NCBI RefSeq assembly: GCF_011398355.1
Contig: NZ_AP021889.1
Span: 1,426,001 to 1,490,000, forward strand
Origin: Thiosulfatimonas sediminis
Lineage (GTDB): Bacteria > Pseudomonadota > Gammaproteobacteria > Thiomicrospirales > Thiomicrospiraceae
DNA length: 64,000 bases
Reading direction: 5' to 3'
Part shown: one piece after another, positions 1 through 8,281 of the stretch
Layout: each line of letters starts with the position of its first letter
Numbering within the stretch: the first letter of the stretch is position 1
Program-made: the position numbers and the translations under genes
The notes under the pieces: model-generated
The model's input: only the letters and a program-made list of their open reading frames with translations
What the model was told of the DNA's origin: nothing
The model's database searches: none

Positions 1-755
1 ACGTTGATTTTTTCGAGGAACTGGAAAAAGCGATTAAGGATTCATGGCCAAAGCCGAAAATGCTGGTTTTGAACTTTCCTGGCAACCCAACAACGCAAAC
101 CGTTGAATTGGATTTCTTTGAGAAAGTGGTGGCGATTGCGAAAGAACACAATATTTGGGTTATTCACGATTTGGCCTATGCCGACATCGCTTTTGATGGT
201 TATAAAGCACCGTCGATTATGCAAGTAGAAGGCGCTAAAGATATTGCAGTTGAATTTTACACCCTATCAAAAAGCTACAATATGCCAGGCTGGCGTGTTG
301 GGTTTATGGTTGGGAATCCAGAGCTGGTACACGCACTTAAACGGATGAAATCTTACTTGGATTACGGTACTTTTACGCCTATTCAAGTTGCGGCAATTAC
401 CGCGTTAGAAGGGCCACAAGAATGCGTGCAGGAAATTTCCGACATGTATAAGTCACGTCGCGATGTACTATGCGCCGGTCTTAATGCGATTGGCTGGGAA
501 GTTACGCCACCTAAAGCGACGATGTTCGTTTGGGCGAAAATTCCGCCAGAATATCTGGCAATGGGGTCGCTAGAGTTTTCTAAAAAATTGCTGACGGAAG
601 CTAAAGTGGCGGTTGCTCCGGGTATCGGTTTTGGTGACTATGGCGACGACCATGTTCGTTTCGGTCTGATTGAAAATGAGCATCGTACGCGTCAAGCTAT
701 CCGCGGTATTCGTGATATGTTCCGCAAAGATGGTTTAATCCAACAAAATAAATAA
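1..755 (+). CDS. alaC: AlaC-type PLP aminotransferase, 3' part only
   Basis: C-terminal ~250 codons of a class I/II aminotransferase; the 5' end lies before the window, and codons are in frame from base 3. AlaC-type enzymes transaminate pyruvate/glutamate to alanine/2-oxoglutarate. Visible are the fold-type-I motif NFPGNPT (near base 72), the HDLAYAD segment that holds the cofactor Asp, and [10 protein letters not shown], whose Lys (base 270) should form the PLP Schiff base; RFGLIEN near the end includes the carboxylate-binding Arg. It lies 63 bp upstream of hom on the same strand, an arrangement common in beta- and gammaproteobacteria, so co-transcription is likely. Substrate (alanine rather than aspartate) is inferred from overall resemblance and context. 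Confidence 0.88.
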   Translation, partial: VDFFEELEKAIKDSWPKPKMLVLNFPGNPTTQTVELDFFEKVVAIAKEHNIWVIHDLAYADIAFDGYKAPSIMQVEGAKDIAVEFYTLSKSYNMPGWRVGFMVGNPELVHALKRMKSYLDYGTFTPIQVAAITALEGPQECVQEISDMYKSRRDVLCAGLNAIGWEVTPPKATMFVWAKIPPEYLAMGSLEFSKKLLTEAKVAVAPGIGFGDYGDDHVRFGLIENEHRTRQAIRGIRDMFRKDGLIQQNK

Positions 756-818
756 ACAGTAGCGCTCCAGCGGCACTATCCGGCTGCTGGACAAATTCCA
801 CAGGATTACTAATACACT

Positions 819-2129
819 ATGAAAACCTTTAAGATTGGTCTACTTGGTCTTGGAACGGTTGGCGGCGGAACGCTCAACATCCTGCAAACCACGCTCACTG
901 AAATCAAGCGTCGCATCGGCCACAATATTGAAGTCCGCATCATTGCTGTTCGAGATTTGAATCGAGCGCGCTCGGTTGATGTCAGCGGCATTCAAATGAC
1001 CACCAATCCAGAAGAGGTTGTTTCGCATCCAGATGTCGATATCGTGGTCGAGTTAATCGGCGGCACCAGTTACGCCAAAGACTTACTGATTACGGCGATT
1101 AACAACGGTAAGCATGTGGTGACAGCCAATAAGGCACTGATTGCCGAATATGGCAATGAGCTGTTTGCGTTGGCAAACCAAAATAACGTGATTGTTAATT
1201 ATGAAGCTGCGGTCGCTGGTGGTATCCCGATTATTAAAGCGGTACGTGAAGGTTTAGCGGCTAATAAAATCGAATGGCTAGCTGGAATTATTAACGGTAC
1301 AGGCAATTATATTCTGACTGAGATGGCCAAGCCAGGCGCGGATTTTGAACAGGTTTTGAAGACCGCGCAAGCGCTTGGTTATGCTGAAGCAGATCCAACC
1401 TTTGATGTTGAAGGGATTGATGCTGCGCATAAGCTGACCATCCTCGCGTCAATTGGGTTTGGCATTGAACTGCAGTTCAATAAAACCTACACCGAAGGGA
1501 TTAGCAAAATCACAGCGCAGGACATTCAATTTGCCAAGCAGTTGGGTTTTAAAATTAAACATCTCGGTATTGCCAATCGCACAGCCAGCGGCTACTCATT
1601 GCGCGTTCATCCGGCTTTAGTTGCCCAAGATGTGTTAATTGCAAATGTCGATGGCGTGATGAATGCTGTCATGGTCAAGGGTGATCATGTTGGTCCGACT
1701 ATGTATTATGGTCCAGGCGCTGGGGCTGGCCCAACGGCGAGTGCGGTGGTCGCAGACATTATTGATATCATTCGTGCGCAATCGCAAAATATCGAAGATC
1801 GCGTTCCAGGCTTAGGGTTTAAAGCTGAGCAGTTGGCGCAAGCTCCAGTTGAAGCGATTGACCAAATTTGTAGCAGATACTATCTGCGTTGTTCTGTTAA
1901 CGACCAAGCCGGCGCTTTAGCGCAAATCTCAGCCAAACTGGCGGATTTCCAAATAAGTGTTGATCAACTCCACCAAGAGCCTTCATTAGAGGACTCGGAA
2001 GCAGTGACCTTAGTGATGATTACTGACAAAGTTCAGGAGTCGGTATTAAATCAAGCACTGCTGGCCTTAACCTCTCTTGGCGTGGTCGATAGCGAACTGC
2101 AGCGTATTCGAGTAGCCGATTTAGGTTAA
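819..2129 (+). CDS. hom: Homoserine dehydrogenase
   Basis: Reduces aspartate semialdehyde to homoserine, the branch point to threonine and methionine. The 436-residue protein is the usual length of the monofunctional enzyme with a regulatory tail. It has an N-terminal Rossmann motif GLLGLGTVGGGT (residues ~7-18), a TANKALIA segment (~103), the family signature NGTGNYIL (~159-166; most family members have T or S where this has the second G) and a C-terminal ACT domain from ~350, the usual site of threonine feedback inhibition. The ATG follows the aminotransferase by 63 bp. A hairpin terminator lies directly downstream, so thrC is transcribed separately although it is nearby. Confidence 0.96.
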   Translation: MKTFKIGLLGLGTVGGGTLNILQTTLTEIKRRIGHNIEVRIIAVRDLNRARSVDVSGIQMTTNPEEVVSHPDVDIVVELIGGTSYAKDLLITAINNGKHVVTANKALIAEYGNELFALANQNNVIVNYEAAVAGGIPIIKAVREGLAANKIEWLAGIINGTGNYILTEMAKPGADFEQVLKTAQALGYAEADPTFDVEGIDAAHKLTILASIGFGIELQFNKTYTEGISKITAQDIQFAKQLGFKIKHLGIANRTASGYSLRVHPALVAQDVLIANVDGVMNAVMVKGDHVGPTMYYGPGAGAGPTASAVVADIIDIIRAQSQNIEDRVPGLGFKAEQLAQAPVEAIDQICSRYYLRCSVNDQAGALAQISAKLADFQISVDQLHQEPSLEDSEAVTLVMITDKVQESVLNQALLALTSLGVVDSELQRIRVADLG

Positions 2130-2152
2130 ACCTCGCCGCGTCTAACGTTTAA

Positions 2153-2177
2153 AGCCAGTGTAACAACTGGCTTTTTT
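2153..2177 (+). terminator. Rho-independent terminator after hom
   Basis: A perfect 7-bp stem (AGCCAGT/ACTGGCT, 2153-2159 and 2166-2172) with a 6-nt loop runs straight into six Ts (2172-2177), 23 bp after the hom stop codon. Confidence 0.85.
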
Positions 2178-2205
2178 ATCACTCAATTTTAAGGTGTATC
2201 GACTG

Positions 2206-3273
2206 ATGAGAGCCGTTTCAACTTCTGCCGCATATAATCGTTCATTGACCTTGTGGGTACCAGGCCTATTGCATCCACAAAGAGTTGCGCAGAGCGAAGT
2301 TGAACTAACGAAAAAAATAACACCAGTACTGCGAAAACTGCTATCAAAAGCCGATTACCATCCAAGGCTTGAACGGGATTTTACCGAGCAGGCTTGTTAT
2401 TTATTTCATCAGACCAGCGTTCTCCCCAGAGCCGCATTATCTGCGTCCATTTTAGTTCCTGAAGCGTTTCAACAGGCGCCGGACGATTTTTGGCTAAGTG
2501 TCGATCCGGTGCAGATGATTCCTGACCGTGACACCTTGGTGTTAATTCCGCCGAGCGACTTGGCAATCAGCATAGTTGAATCACAACAGCTACTGCAGGC
2601 CTTTAACCAGCATTTTGCAGAAGATGGTGTAGAACTGTTATTTGGCGGGGCCGAGCAGTGGTTTATGCAGATTAAGCAATCGATTGATCTGCAATCTACT
2701 CGTCTAACGGACGTTGCTTATCAAAGCATCAACCAGGCCTATCCGCGCGGAAATGCCGCCACTTATTGGCGCCAATTAATCAACGAAACACAAATGTTGT
2801 TTTATACCCATCCGGTGAATGTGAAGCGGCGAGAGCAAGGCTTGCCAGAAATCAACAGCATTTGGCCGTGGGGAGAGGGCACTTTGCAGCATCAAAACAT
2901 CAAGCAGCGCATCCATGCTGCGATTTTTGCCGATTCGGCTTATCTGCAGGGCTTGGCGTTGGCCACTGGTGCAGAATCAAAGAGGCAAGTGACCCAAGCT
3001 AAAGACTGGCTGTCTCAAGCGTCTGCTGGACATAACTTGGTGTACTTGGACACACTTGCGGAGCGCATTCCAAGCTTGCAACAGAATGAATGGCTGAGTG
3101 TTGTGCAAGATTTTGAAACCCAATGGATGCAACCGCTATTGGCTGCACTGCACGCCGGTACAATCGATTCACTGTTTTTAGACCTCGGTGCCAATCAGCA
3201 TTTTTATTTGAATGCGCGTGCTCTTAAACGTTTTTGGCGATGGAATAAAAATCTGCGCACACTGTGCGAATAA
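2206..3273 (+). CDS. RpfE-like / phosphoglycerate-mutase-like protein of unknown role
   Basis: A 355-residue soluble protein with no signal peptide. Its C-terminal half contains the pattern W-R-x-L-x-N-E-x-Q-M-L-x(3)-HPVN followed by INSIWPWGEG, which I recognise from the proteobacterial family annotated as RpfE-type regulatory protein or cofactor-independent phosphoglycerate mutase. The biochemical role of that family is not established and I do not assign one. I prefer ATG 2206 over the in-frame GTG at 2194 because AAGG (2191-2194) sits ~11 nt before the ATG but overlaps the GTG. It lies between hom and thrC and starts ~30 bp after the hom terminator. Xanthomonas rpfE neighbours recJ, and recJ is also close by here. 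Confidence 0.65.
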   Translation: MRAVSTSAAYNRSLTLWVPGLLHPQRVAQSEVELTKKITPVLRKLLSKADYHPRLERDFTEQACYLFHQTSVLPRAALSASILVPEAFQQAPDDFWLSVDPVQMIPDRDTLVLIPPSDLAISIVESQQLLQAFNQHFAEDGVELLFGGAEQWFMQIKQSIDLQSTRLTDVAYQSINQAYPRGNAATYWRQLINETQMLFYTHPVNVKRREQGLPEINSIWPWGEGTLQHQNIKQRIHAAIFADSAYLQGLALATGAESKRQVTQAKDWLSQASAGHNLVYLDTLAERIPSLQQNEWLSVVQDFETQWMQPLLAALHAGTIDSLFLDLGANQHFYLNARALKRFWRWNKNLRTLCE

Positions 3274-3288
3274 GTCAGTGATTTTAAG

Positions 3289-3327
3289 CAGACAACAAGC
3301 GATTCATTCCGACTTATTCCTTGTCTG
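3289..3327. repeat. Intergenic inverted-repeat element, short copy
   Basis: Arms CAGACAA (3289-3295) and TTGTCTG (3321-3327) enclose the block ACTTATTCC. The right-hand block, ACTTATTCCTTGTCTGAC, resembles the right arms of intergenic elements at 19958-20027, 34880-34967 and 40584-40696. It lies between the upstream stop codon and the thrC promoter. Confidence 0.5.
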
Positions 3328-3353
3328 ACTCAGCAATTCGTAAAAACATTCGG

Positions 3354-3359
3354 TATAAT
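3354..3359 (+). promoter_or_regulatory. Probable -10 box of the thrC promoter
   Basis: A consensus TATAAT sits 47 bp before the thrC ATG in otherwise non-coding DNA. No good -35 hexamer is visible at 16-18 bp, so this promoter may be weak or activator-dependent. Confidence 0.5.
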
Positions 3360-3406
3360 TCCGCACATTATTGAATTTGTAACCTATTTGTTAACTAAGG
3401 CACCCC

Positions 3407-4885
3407 ATGAACTTTATCGAAACCCGTGGCAATGATGGTCAAAAACCAACGTCTATCAGTTTTTCGCAAGCGATTCTTAGTCCGATGTCCTCGTTTGGCG
3501 GCATTTACTCACCTGAATATCTTCCAACGTTACGTGAAGCTTTTCTTACCGATCACGTTAATTCCGGTTATAAAGTCTTAGCTAAAGATCTGTTAACCGC
3601 TTTTGAAGTCGATATTGACGAGGCCGTGATTGATGAAGCCTTGGCATTGTACGACAAATTTGATGATCCAAGTAATCCCGTGCCAGTGGTCAAAGTCTAT
3701 GATGACCTGTATGTTTCCGAACTGTTTCACGGTCCGACTCGCGCCTTTAAAGACATGGCGTTACAGCCTTTCGGTAAAGTTCTATCGGCGGTCGCGCAAG
3801 CACGCAACGAAAAATATCTCATTTTAGCGGCAACCAGTGGGGATACTGGACCGGCGGCCTTAGAAACCTTTAAAAACCGCGATAACGTACAAGTTGCTTG
3901 TCTGTACCCAGACGGCGGAACGTCTGATGTGCAGCGTTTACAGATGGTTACTGAAAATGCCGCCAATTTGAAAGTCATCGGTATTCATGGGGATTTTGAT
4001 GATGCGCAAACGGCTTTAAAATCTTTGCTGACGTCAGAAAAATTTAACGCTGCGTTGCAAAAACATGATATTTCTCTATCGGCGGCCAACTCGGTGAATT
4101 TTGGGCGGATTATATTTCAAACAATTTACCATGTTTACAGCTATTTAGAATTAGTGCGCCAGGGCGCAATCCAAATGGGCGAGCAGGTGTACCTGAACGT
4201 ACCAAGTGGAAACTTTGGCAATGCGTTGGGCGGTTACTACGCAATGAAAATGGGCTTGCCGGTCAAGCAAATCCACATTGCCTCTAACAATAACAACGTG
4301 TTAACACGTTTTATTAACACAGGTGCTTACGACTTGCGCACCAGTTCGGTCATCCCAACCACATCACCGGCGATGGATATTCTTAAGTCTTCTAATGTTG
4401 AGCGCATCTTATTTGACCTGTTTGGCGCTGAGCGTACCAAAGAGTTGATGCTGCAGCTGGATAATGAAAAATATTACCAACTTAATTCCGATGAATTGGC
4501 CCAGGTGCAAAGTATTTTTGCAGCTGATTTCTGTACCGACCAAGAAGGGTTGGATTACATTAAACAAGCGTTTGCAGTAAATTATTTAATGTGTCCACAC
4601 ACCGCCACCTGTTTTAAAGTGTATGACACTAAGCGCCAAGATAAGTCGATTAAAACCATCGCTTATGCAACCGCGGAATGGACGAAATTTTCACCGAATA
4701 TCGCGTTGGCGATTACCGGCGAGAAACCTGAACACGACCAACAAGCATTGCAAATGATTGCCGAGCAAGCTGGCGTAACGGTGCCAACGCAGATTGCGGA
4801 GCTGTTTAATAAAGAGATTGCTCAAAAAACCTTAGTCGATAAAACCGCTATCGAAACGGCGATTTTGGATTTCTTAAACCAGTAA
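3407..4885 (+). CDS. thrC: Threonine synthase
   Basis: PLP enzyme converting O-phosphohomoserine to threonine, the last step of the pathway begun by hom upstream. The 492-residue length fits the long proteobacterial/fungal form. The N-terminus (RGNDGQKPTSISFSQAI) is typical; TRAFKDMALQ (~residue 113) supplies the PLP Lys; ATSGDTGPAAL (~142) and VPSGNFGNALGG (~264) are the phosphate-binding loops. The ATG follows a TATAAT box and a divergent copy of the local inverted repeat, so it has its own promoter. A bidirectional terminator separates it from convergent recJ. Confidence 0.97.
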   Translation: MNFIETRGNDGQKPTSISFSQAILSPMSSFGGIYSPEYLPTLREAFLTDHVNSGYKVLAKDLLTAFEVDIDEAVIDEALALYDKFDDPSNPVPVVKVYDDLYVSELFHGPTRAFKDMALQPFGKVLSAVAQARNEKYLILAATSGDTGPAALETFKNRDNVQVACLYPDGGTSDVQRLQMVTENAANLKVIGIHGDFDDAQTALKSLLTSEKFNAALQKHDISLSAANSVNFGRIIFQTIYHVYSYLELVRQGAIQMGEQVYLNVPSGNFGNALGGYYAMKMGLPVKQIHIASNNNNVLTRFINTGAYDLRTSSVIPTTSPAMDILKSSNVERILFDLFGAERTKELMLQLDNEKYYQLNSDELAQVQSIFAADFCTDQEGLDYIKQAFAVNYLMCPHTATCFKVYDTKRQDKSIKTIAYATAEWTKFSPNIALAITGEKPEHDQQALQMIAEQAGVTVPTQIAELFNKEIAQKTLVDKTAIETAILDFLNQ

Positions 4886-4913
4886 GTGTTTAGGATAAAT
4901 CGGATTTTGGTCT

Positions 4914-4945
4914 TAAAAAAGCCGCCAAAATTGGCGGCTTTTTTA
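4914..4945. terminator. Bidirectional terminator between thrC and recJ
   Basis: A perfect 8-bp GC-rich stem (GCCGCCAA/TTGGCGGC, 4921-4938) with a two-base loop at most, preceded by seven As and followed by seven Ts. It can terminate both thrC (+) and recJ (-). Confidence 0.92.
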
Positions 4946-4970
4946 TTATTTAACTTATTAAAGCAGGCAT

Positions 4971-6728
4971 TTAAACGGCTTTGGCACTTGATAAGCGTAA
5001 CTGCAAACTGGTGTTGCCCATAAAATTATTTAACGCTGGCTGATAAGCACATTCAATCCAATCACCACTATCAAATGGTAATGCATCACCTTGGTTATGC
5101 AACGCATTAAAATAGATGGCGCCAAACCGTTGGCGATCCTCACTGAGTAACTTAAGCGACAAATGAACTTTGGTTTGCCCTACGGCTTTGACTTGGTCAA
5201 CCAGAAAACGTCCTGAGAAAAGCGGTTTAGGCCATTCGCGCCCAAACGGCTCTAGCGCAGAAATTTCATCAATTAGTTGAGGGGTTAGCTGCCAACTGCT
5301 TAAGGCACCATCGGTTTCTATCAGCGGATAGGGTGCACTCGGTAACTGTTTTTGAACGGCTAGTTCAAATAACTCGCTAAACTGCTCGTAGCGTTCCAAA
5401 GGAATCATGCAACCAGCTGCCCCTTTATGCCCACCCATTGATTTAAACATCTGCGGCTCTTGTTCGCTCATCCACTGAAACGCGGCGCGCAAATCCATCT
5501 CCGGCACAATACCGCGCCCGCTTCCGGCTAAAAAACCATCTTGTAAATCCGTCATTGCAACGGTCGGCACGCCATATTTCTCACCAATGCGTGAGGCGAT
5601 AATGCCTTGAATCCCAGCATTTCCTTCCATCTTAATTGCTAGGCTGTAGCGTTCAGGATGATACAACTGGGCGGCTAAATCTTTGGCTTGCGTCAACATC
5701 TCTTCTTGCTGAGCACGACGATTTTGATTGTCTTCATCTAGCTGTTGTAAAAAGAAGGCGGCTTGCTCCACATTGGTTGCGGTTAAGAAGTGATAGGCTG
5801 TCGTCACATCACTGACTCGGCTGGCAGCATTAATTCGGGTCGCAACTTGAAAGCCTAAGAACTCAGCATCGTAAGGCTGTTTATTATTATCGTTAAGCTG
5901 ACGCATTGCCTGCCAAGCAGGAATCGTAAATTGATTGATTTGCTGTAAACCGGCACGAACAATCGCTCGATTATTCGGACTTTTTAAACTAACGCTGTCT
6001 GCAACCGTACCAAGTGCAACATTACAGGCTAGAGATTTAAGGGTTGGCGCATCGCTGGACAAGTAGCCGACTTTAATCAACTCTTGGCGAACCTGAGCCA
6101 TCACTAAGAATATGACAAAACAGCCAGCAATGGTTTTATCGTACACACAGCCTTGTTGCTGCGGATTGACTGTGCAAACTGCACTCAGCGGCACACCTTC
6201 CTGCGGCATCTGGTGATGGTCGGTAACGCAAACCGAAATACCGACTTGTGCCAAACGTTGAATACGCGGTTCATCGCTGGAGCCTTGGTCAGCGGAAATA
6301 ACCAGTTCAATCGGTTTATCAATGGCTAAAATTCGGTCGACCACCTCATCAGTAATCCCATAACCGCTGGCGCGTTCGCCAATAATATGTTCGACGCGTT
6401 GAGCATTCACGCCAAAAAAATCGATTAATGCGGTTTTCGCCACCCACGCTGATGTCACACCATCCGTATCGTAATCTGTCGCCAATACAATTTGCCCAGA
6501 ACCTTGAATGGCTTGGGCAATGATTTGTGCTGCTTGATTGGCATTTTTTAGCTCGCTTGGCGGCTGGAGATTTTTCAGCTGAGGGGTTACGATGGCGTGC
6601 ATATGCTCGGCATCATCTAAGCGATTGGCCACTAATTTTGCTTGCAAATCGGTCAGTCCCAGCATTTTTGCTTGCTGGAAAATCTGTGAATGCGTTTTGC
6701 GTTCGATTATTTTGGGCGTTTTTATCAT
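4971..6728 (-). CDS. recJ: Single-stranded-DNA exonuclease RecJ
   Basis: 5'-3' ssDNA exonuclease of recombination and mismatch repair, DHH phosphoesterase superfamily. About 585 residues, standard for the family. Motifs in order: ATDYDTDGVTS (motif I), SADQGSSDE (motif II), VTDHHQMP (the DHH), further metal-binding segments, GGHKGAAGC of the DHHA1 domain, then an OB-like C-terminal region. I start at the ATG at 6728 (MIKTPKII); the longer ORF to 6770 would overlap the divergent esterase gene and adds residues not expected in RecJ. A TACAAT (minus strand, 6737-6742) is close to this ATG, so the leader may be very short. Confidence 0.94.
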   Translation of the reverse strand: MIKTPKIIERKTHSQIFQQAKMLGLTDLQAKLVANRLDDAEHMHAIVTPQLKNLQPPSELKNANQAAQIIAQAIQGSGQIVLATDYDTDGVTSAWVAKTALIDFFGVNAQRVEHIIGERASGYGITDEVVDRILAIDKPIELVISADQGSSDEPRIQRLAQVGISVCVTDHHQMPQEGVPLSAVCTVNPQQQGCVYDKTIAGCFVIFLVMAQVRQELIKVGYLSSDAPTLKSLACNVALGTVADSVSLKSPNNRAIVRAGLQQINQFTIPAWQAMRQLNDNNKQPYDAEFLGFQVATRINAASRVSDVTTAYHFLTATNVEQAAFFLQQLDEDNQNRRAQQEEMLTQAKDLAAQLYHPERYSLAIKMEGNAGIQGIIASRIGEKYGVPTVAMTDLQDGFLAGSGRGIVPEMDLRAAFQWMSEQEPQMFKSMGGHKGAAGCMIPLERYEQFSELFELAVQKQLPSAPYPLIETDGALSSWQLTPQLIDEISALEPFGREWPKPLFSGRFLVDQVKAVGQTKVHLSLKLLSEDRQRFGAIYFNALHNQGDALPFDSGDWIECAYQPALNNFMGNTSLQLRLSSAKAV

Positions 6729-6748
6729 AGTGGGGAATTGTAACAGAG

Positions 6749-7399
6749 ATGGATTCGGAAAAACGCTCATCCAATCGAGTATTTAAAGCGGCGCACAAAA
6801 CCTTGTACCTACACGGTTTTTTGAGTAGCGAACAGTCAAAAAAAGGGCAGTGGTTTGTGCAAGCAAACCAAGCGCAACAATCATTCCCACTTGGCGAGCT
6901 ACTGACTTTGGGCTATCGTCAAAGTGATTTATTAACAGGTATTGGGGTTATCGAAAAACAGTTACAAACATGGCATTCGCAAGGCGCATCTGTGGTGCTA
7001 ATAGGTTCATCGCTTGGTGGTTATTTGGCGCAATATTTCGCACACAAATACGCCTGCGCCTACATTATGATTAATCCGGCACTGAATCCACTTTCCTTGT
7101 TTGACACTTACTTAGGAGAGCACCGTAATCCCTATACCCAGGAGGTGGTGCATATTAATGCAGCGTATAAAAATCAGTTGGCGCAGTTAGAAATTACGCC
7201 ATTGAATCCGATGTTAGCGAGCTTACTGCTGGTGGATGATGGGGATGAGGTGGTAGACATTGATTTTGCCTGCGCACTGTATCAAGACTTACCCAATGCA
7301 CGAGTTTGTCGTTACCCAGGCGGTAATCATGCTTTTACTCATCTGCCAGAGGCTTGGTTGGAAATTAACAACTTTATAGACGCATTGGAGAATGTTTGA
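6749..7399 (+). CDS. yqiA: YqiA/YcfP-family alpha/beta-hydrolase esterase
   Basis: A 216-residue alpha/beta hydrolase of the YqiA family, small cytoplasmic esterases active on short acyl esters in vitro. The N-terminal strand and oxyanion segment read LYLHGFLSS; the nucleophile elbow is GSSLGGYLAQ (~residue 90); the acid is probably Asp in LLLVDDGDEVVD; the His is in GGNHAFTHLP near the C-terminus. The full triad is therefore present. It is divergent from recJ, with only 20 bp between the two start codons. In Escherichia coli yqiA lies near parE; no such partner is visible here. Confidence 0.82.
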   Translation: MDSEKRSSNRVFKAAHKTLYLHGFLSSEQSKKGQWFVQANQAQQSFPLGELLTLGYRQSDLLTGIGVIEKQLQTWHSQGASVVLIGSSLGGYLAQYFAHKYACAYIMINPALNPLSLFDTYLGEHRNPYTQEVVHINAAYKNQLAQLEITPLNPMLASLLLVDDGDEVVDIDFACALYQDLPNARVCRYPGGNHAFTHLPEAWLEINNFIDALENV

Positions 7400-7415
7400 A
7401 TGCCAAGCTTTTGGG

Positions 7416-7652
7416 TTACGCCCAGCCCTCAAAAAGCTGACCAAGCATGGCATCTTGTGTTTTTAGAACTTTGGCCAAGGCTTCGATATCAGTCTGTGCC
7501 ATGCGGTTATCAATCAAGGCATTTGCGGTTTGGTTAAAGTCCGCTTGCGGCTGGACAATATTAGAGGTGTTTTCAGCAACGCGTTGAAAATTCTGCTGAA
7601 TGCCTTGATAAGCAAGCATTGACGGATTGGCAAACCCATTTATCGTGTTCAT
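7416..7652 (-). CDS. Minimal flagellar rod/hook-like protein, 78 residues
   Basis: The short protein looks like the two ends of a flagellar axial protein joined without the middle. The N-terminus (NPSMLAYQGIQQNFQRVAENTSNI) follows the amphipathic rod/hook pattern with the NxxN signature, written here only as a description of spacing: A-x(3)-G-x(9)-A-x-N-x-x-N. The C-terminus (AQTDIEALAKVLKTQDAMLGQL) follows the FlgC/FlgE ending Q-x-x-x-x-A-x-x-K-V-x-x-x-x-D-x-M-L. No other flagellar gene is in the window. It is followed upstream on the same strand by an exported protein gene (6-bp gap), so they may be co-transcribed. The family call is by pattern and is tentative. Confidence 0.55.
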   Translation of the reverse strand: MNTINGFANPSMLAYQGIQQNFQRVAENTSNIVQPQADFNQTANALIDNRMAQTDIEALAKVLKTQDAMLGQLFEGWA

Positions 7653-7658
7653 GCGCGC

Positions 7659-8258
7659 TTAACTCCCTTTAACAAATCTTGGTAAGGTGTTTTCCTCGAC
7701 CGTCTGCACGGCATAGGGATCGTTTTGTTTAAGTCGATACTCAATATAAACATCGCCCAGCGGGTGATTATTTAAACGGTCAATGCGAATGCTTAAAGCA
7801 TCGTCTTCCCATACATAACTCATATAAGAACCAAATCCGCCCCAGCCTTTGCGCTCAACTTTAGCGGCACCAAAATCCTTAGCCAAGGTTTTTGCAAGCG
7901 TGTTAGTTGCCAATAGTTGTCCTTGCTCAGAGGATTCAGAGTAAGGACGATACAAGCGTCTAAAGTGGGTAACCTGACCTAAGTCATTATAGTAAAAGGT
8001 TAAGTTATAACTATCAAGCAGTGCACTTTGCGTAAAAAATTTATCAATATGATGTAAGTCACGGGTTGAGCGTGACACTTTAAAGCCGCCAATTTGCCAT
8101 AATTGACGACGCACTTGCGGCAAGGTCATTTGCACTATGGGCAAGCCCAAAAACTGCGCGTCTTTGGGTGCGACGGTTTGCGCATAAGTGGGCTGCAATA
8201 AAGACCATAACGCTAAGCCCGTCAATGCAATCGTTAAGCCAATAGCCGATTTAAACAC
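7659..8258 (-). CDS. Exported protein of unknown function
   Basis: 199 residues beginning with a signal peptide: MFKSAIG, a hydrophobic core (LTIALTGLALWSLL) and a likely signal-peptidase-I site after TYAQ or PTYA around residue 26. The mature part is rich in aromatic and charged residues and mixes predicted strands with no motif I recognise; a lipobox Cys is absent, so a soluble periplasmic protein is expected. It lies between an APH/AAA-type gene (24 bp upstream) and the mini flagellar-like gene (6 bp downstream), all on the minus strand. Function not assigned. Confidence 0.6.
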   Translation of the reverse strand: MFKSAIGLTIALTGLALWSLLQPTYAQTVAPKDAQFLGLPIVQMTLPQVRRQLWQIGGFKVSRSTRDLHHIDKFFTQSALLDSYNLTFYYNDLGQVTHFRRLYRPYSESSEQGQLLATNTLAKTLAKDFGAAKVERKGWGGFGSYMSYVWEDDALSIRIDRLNNHPLGDVYIEYRLKQNDPYAVQTVEENTLPRFVKGS

Positions 8259-8281
8259 CTGCTCATCCTCTTTAAAATCCT

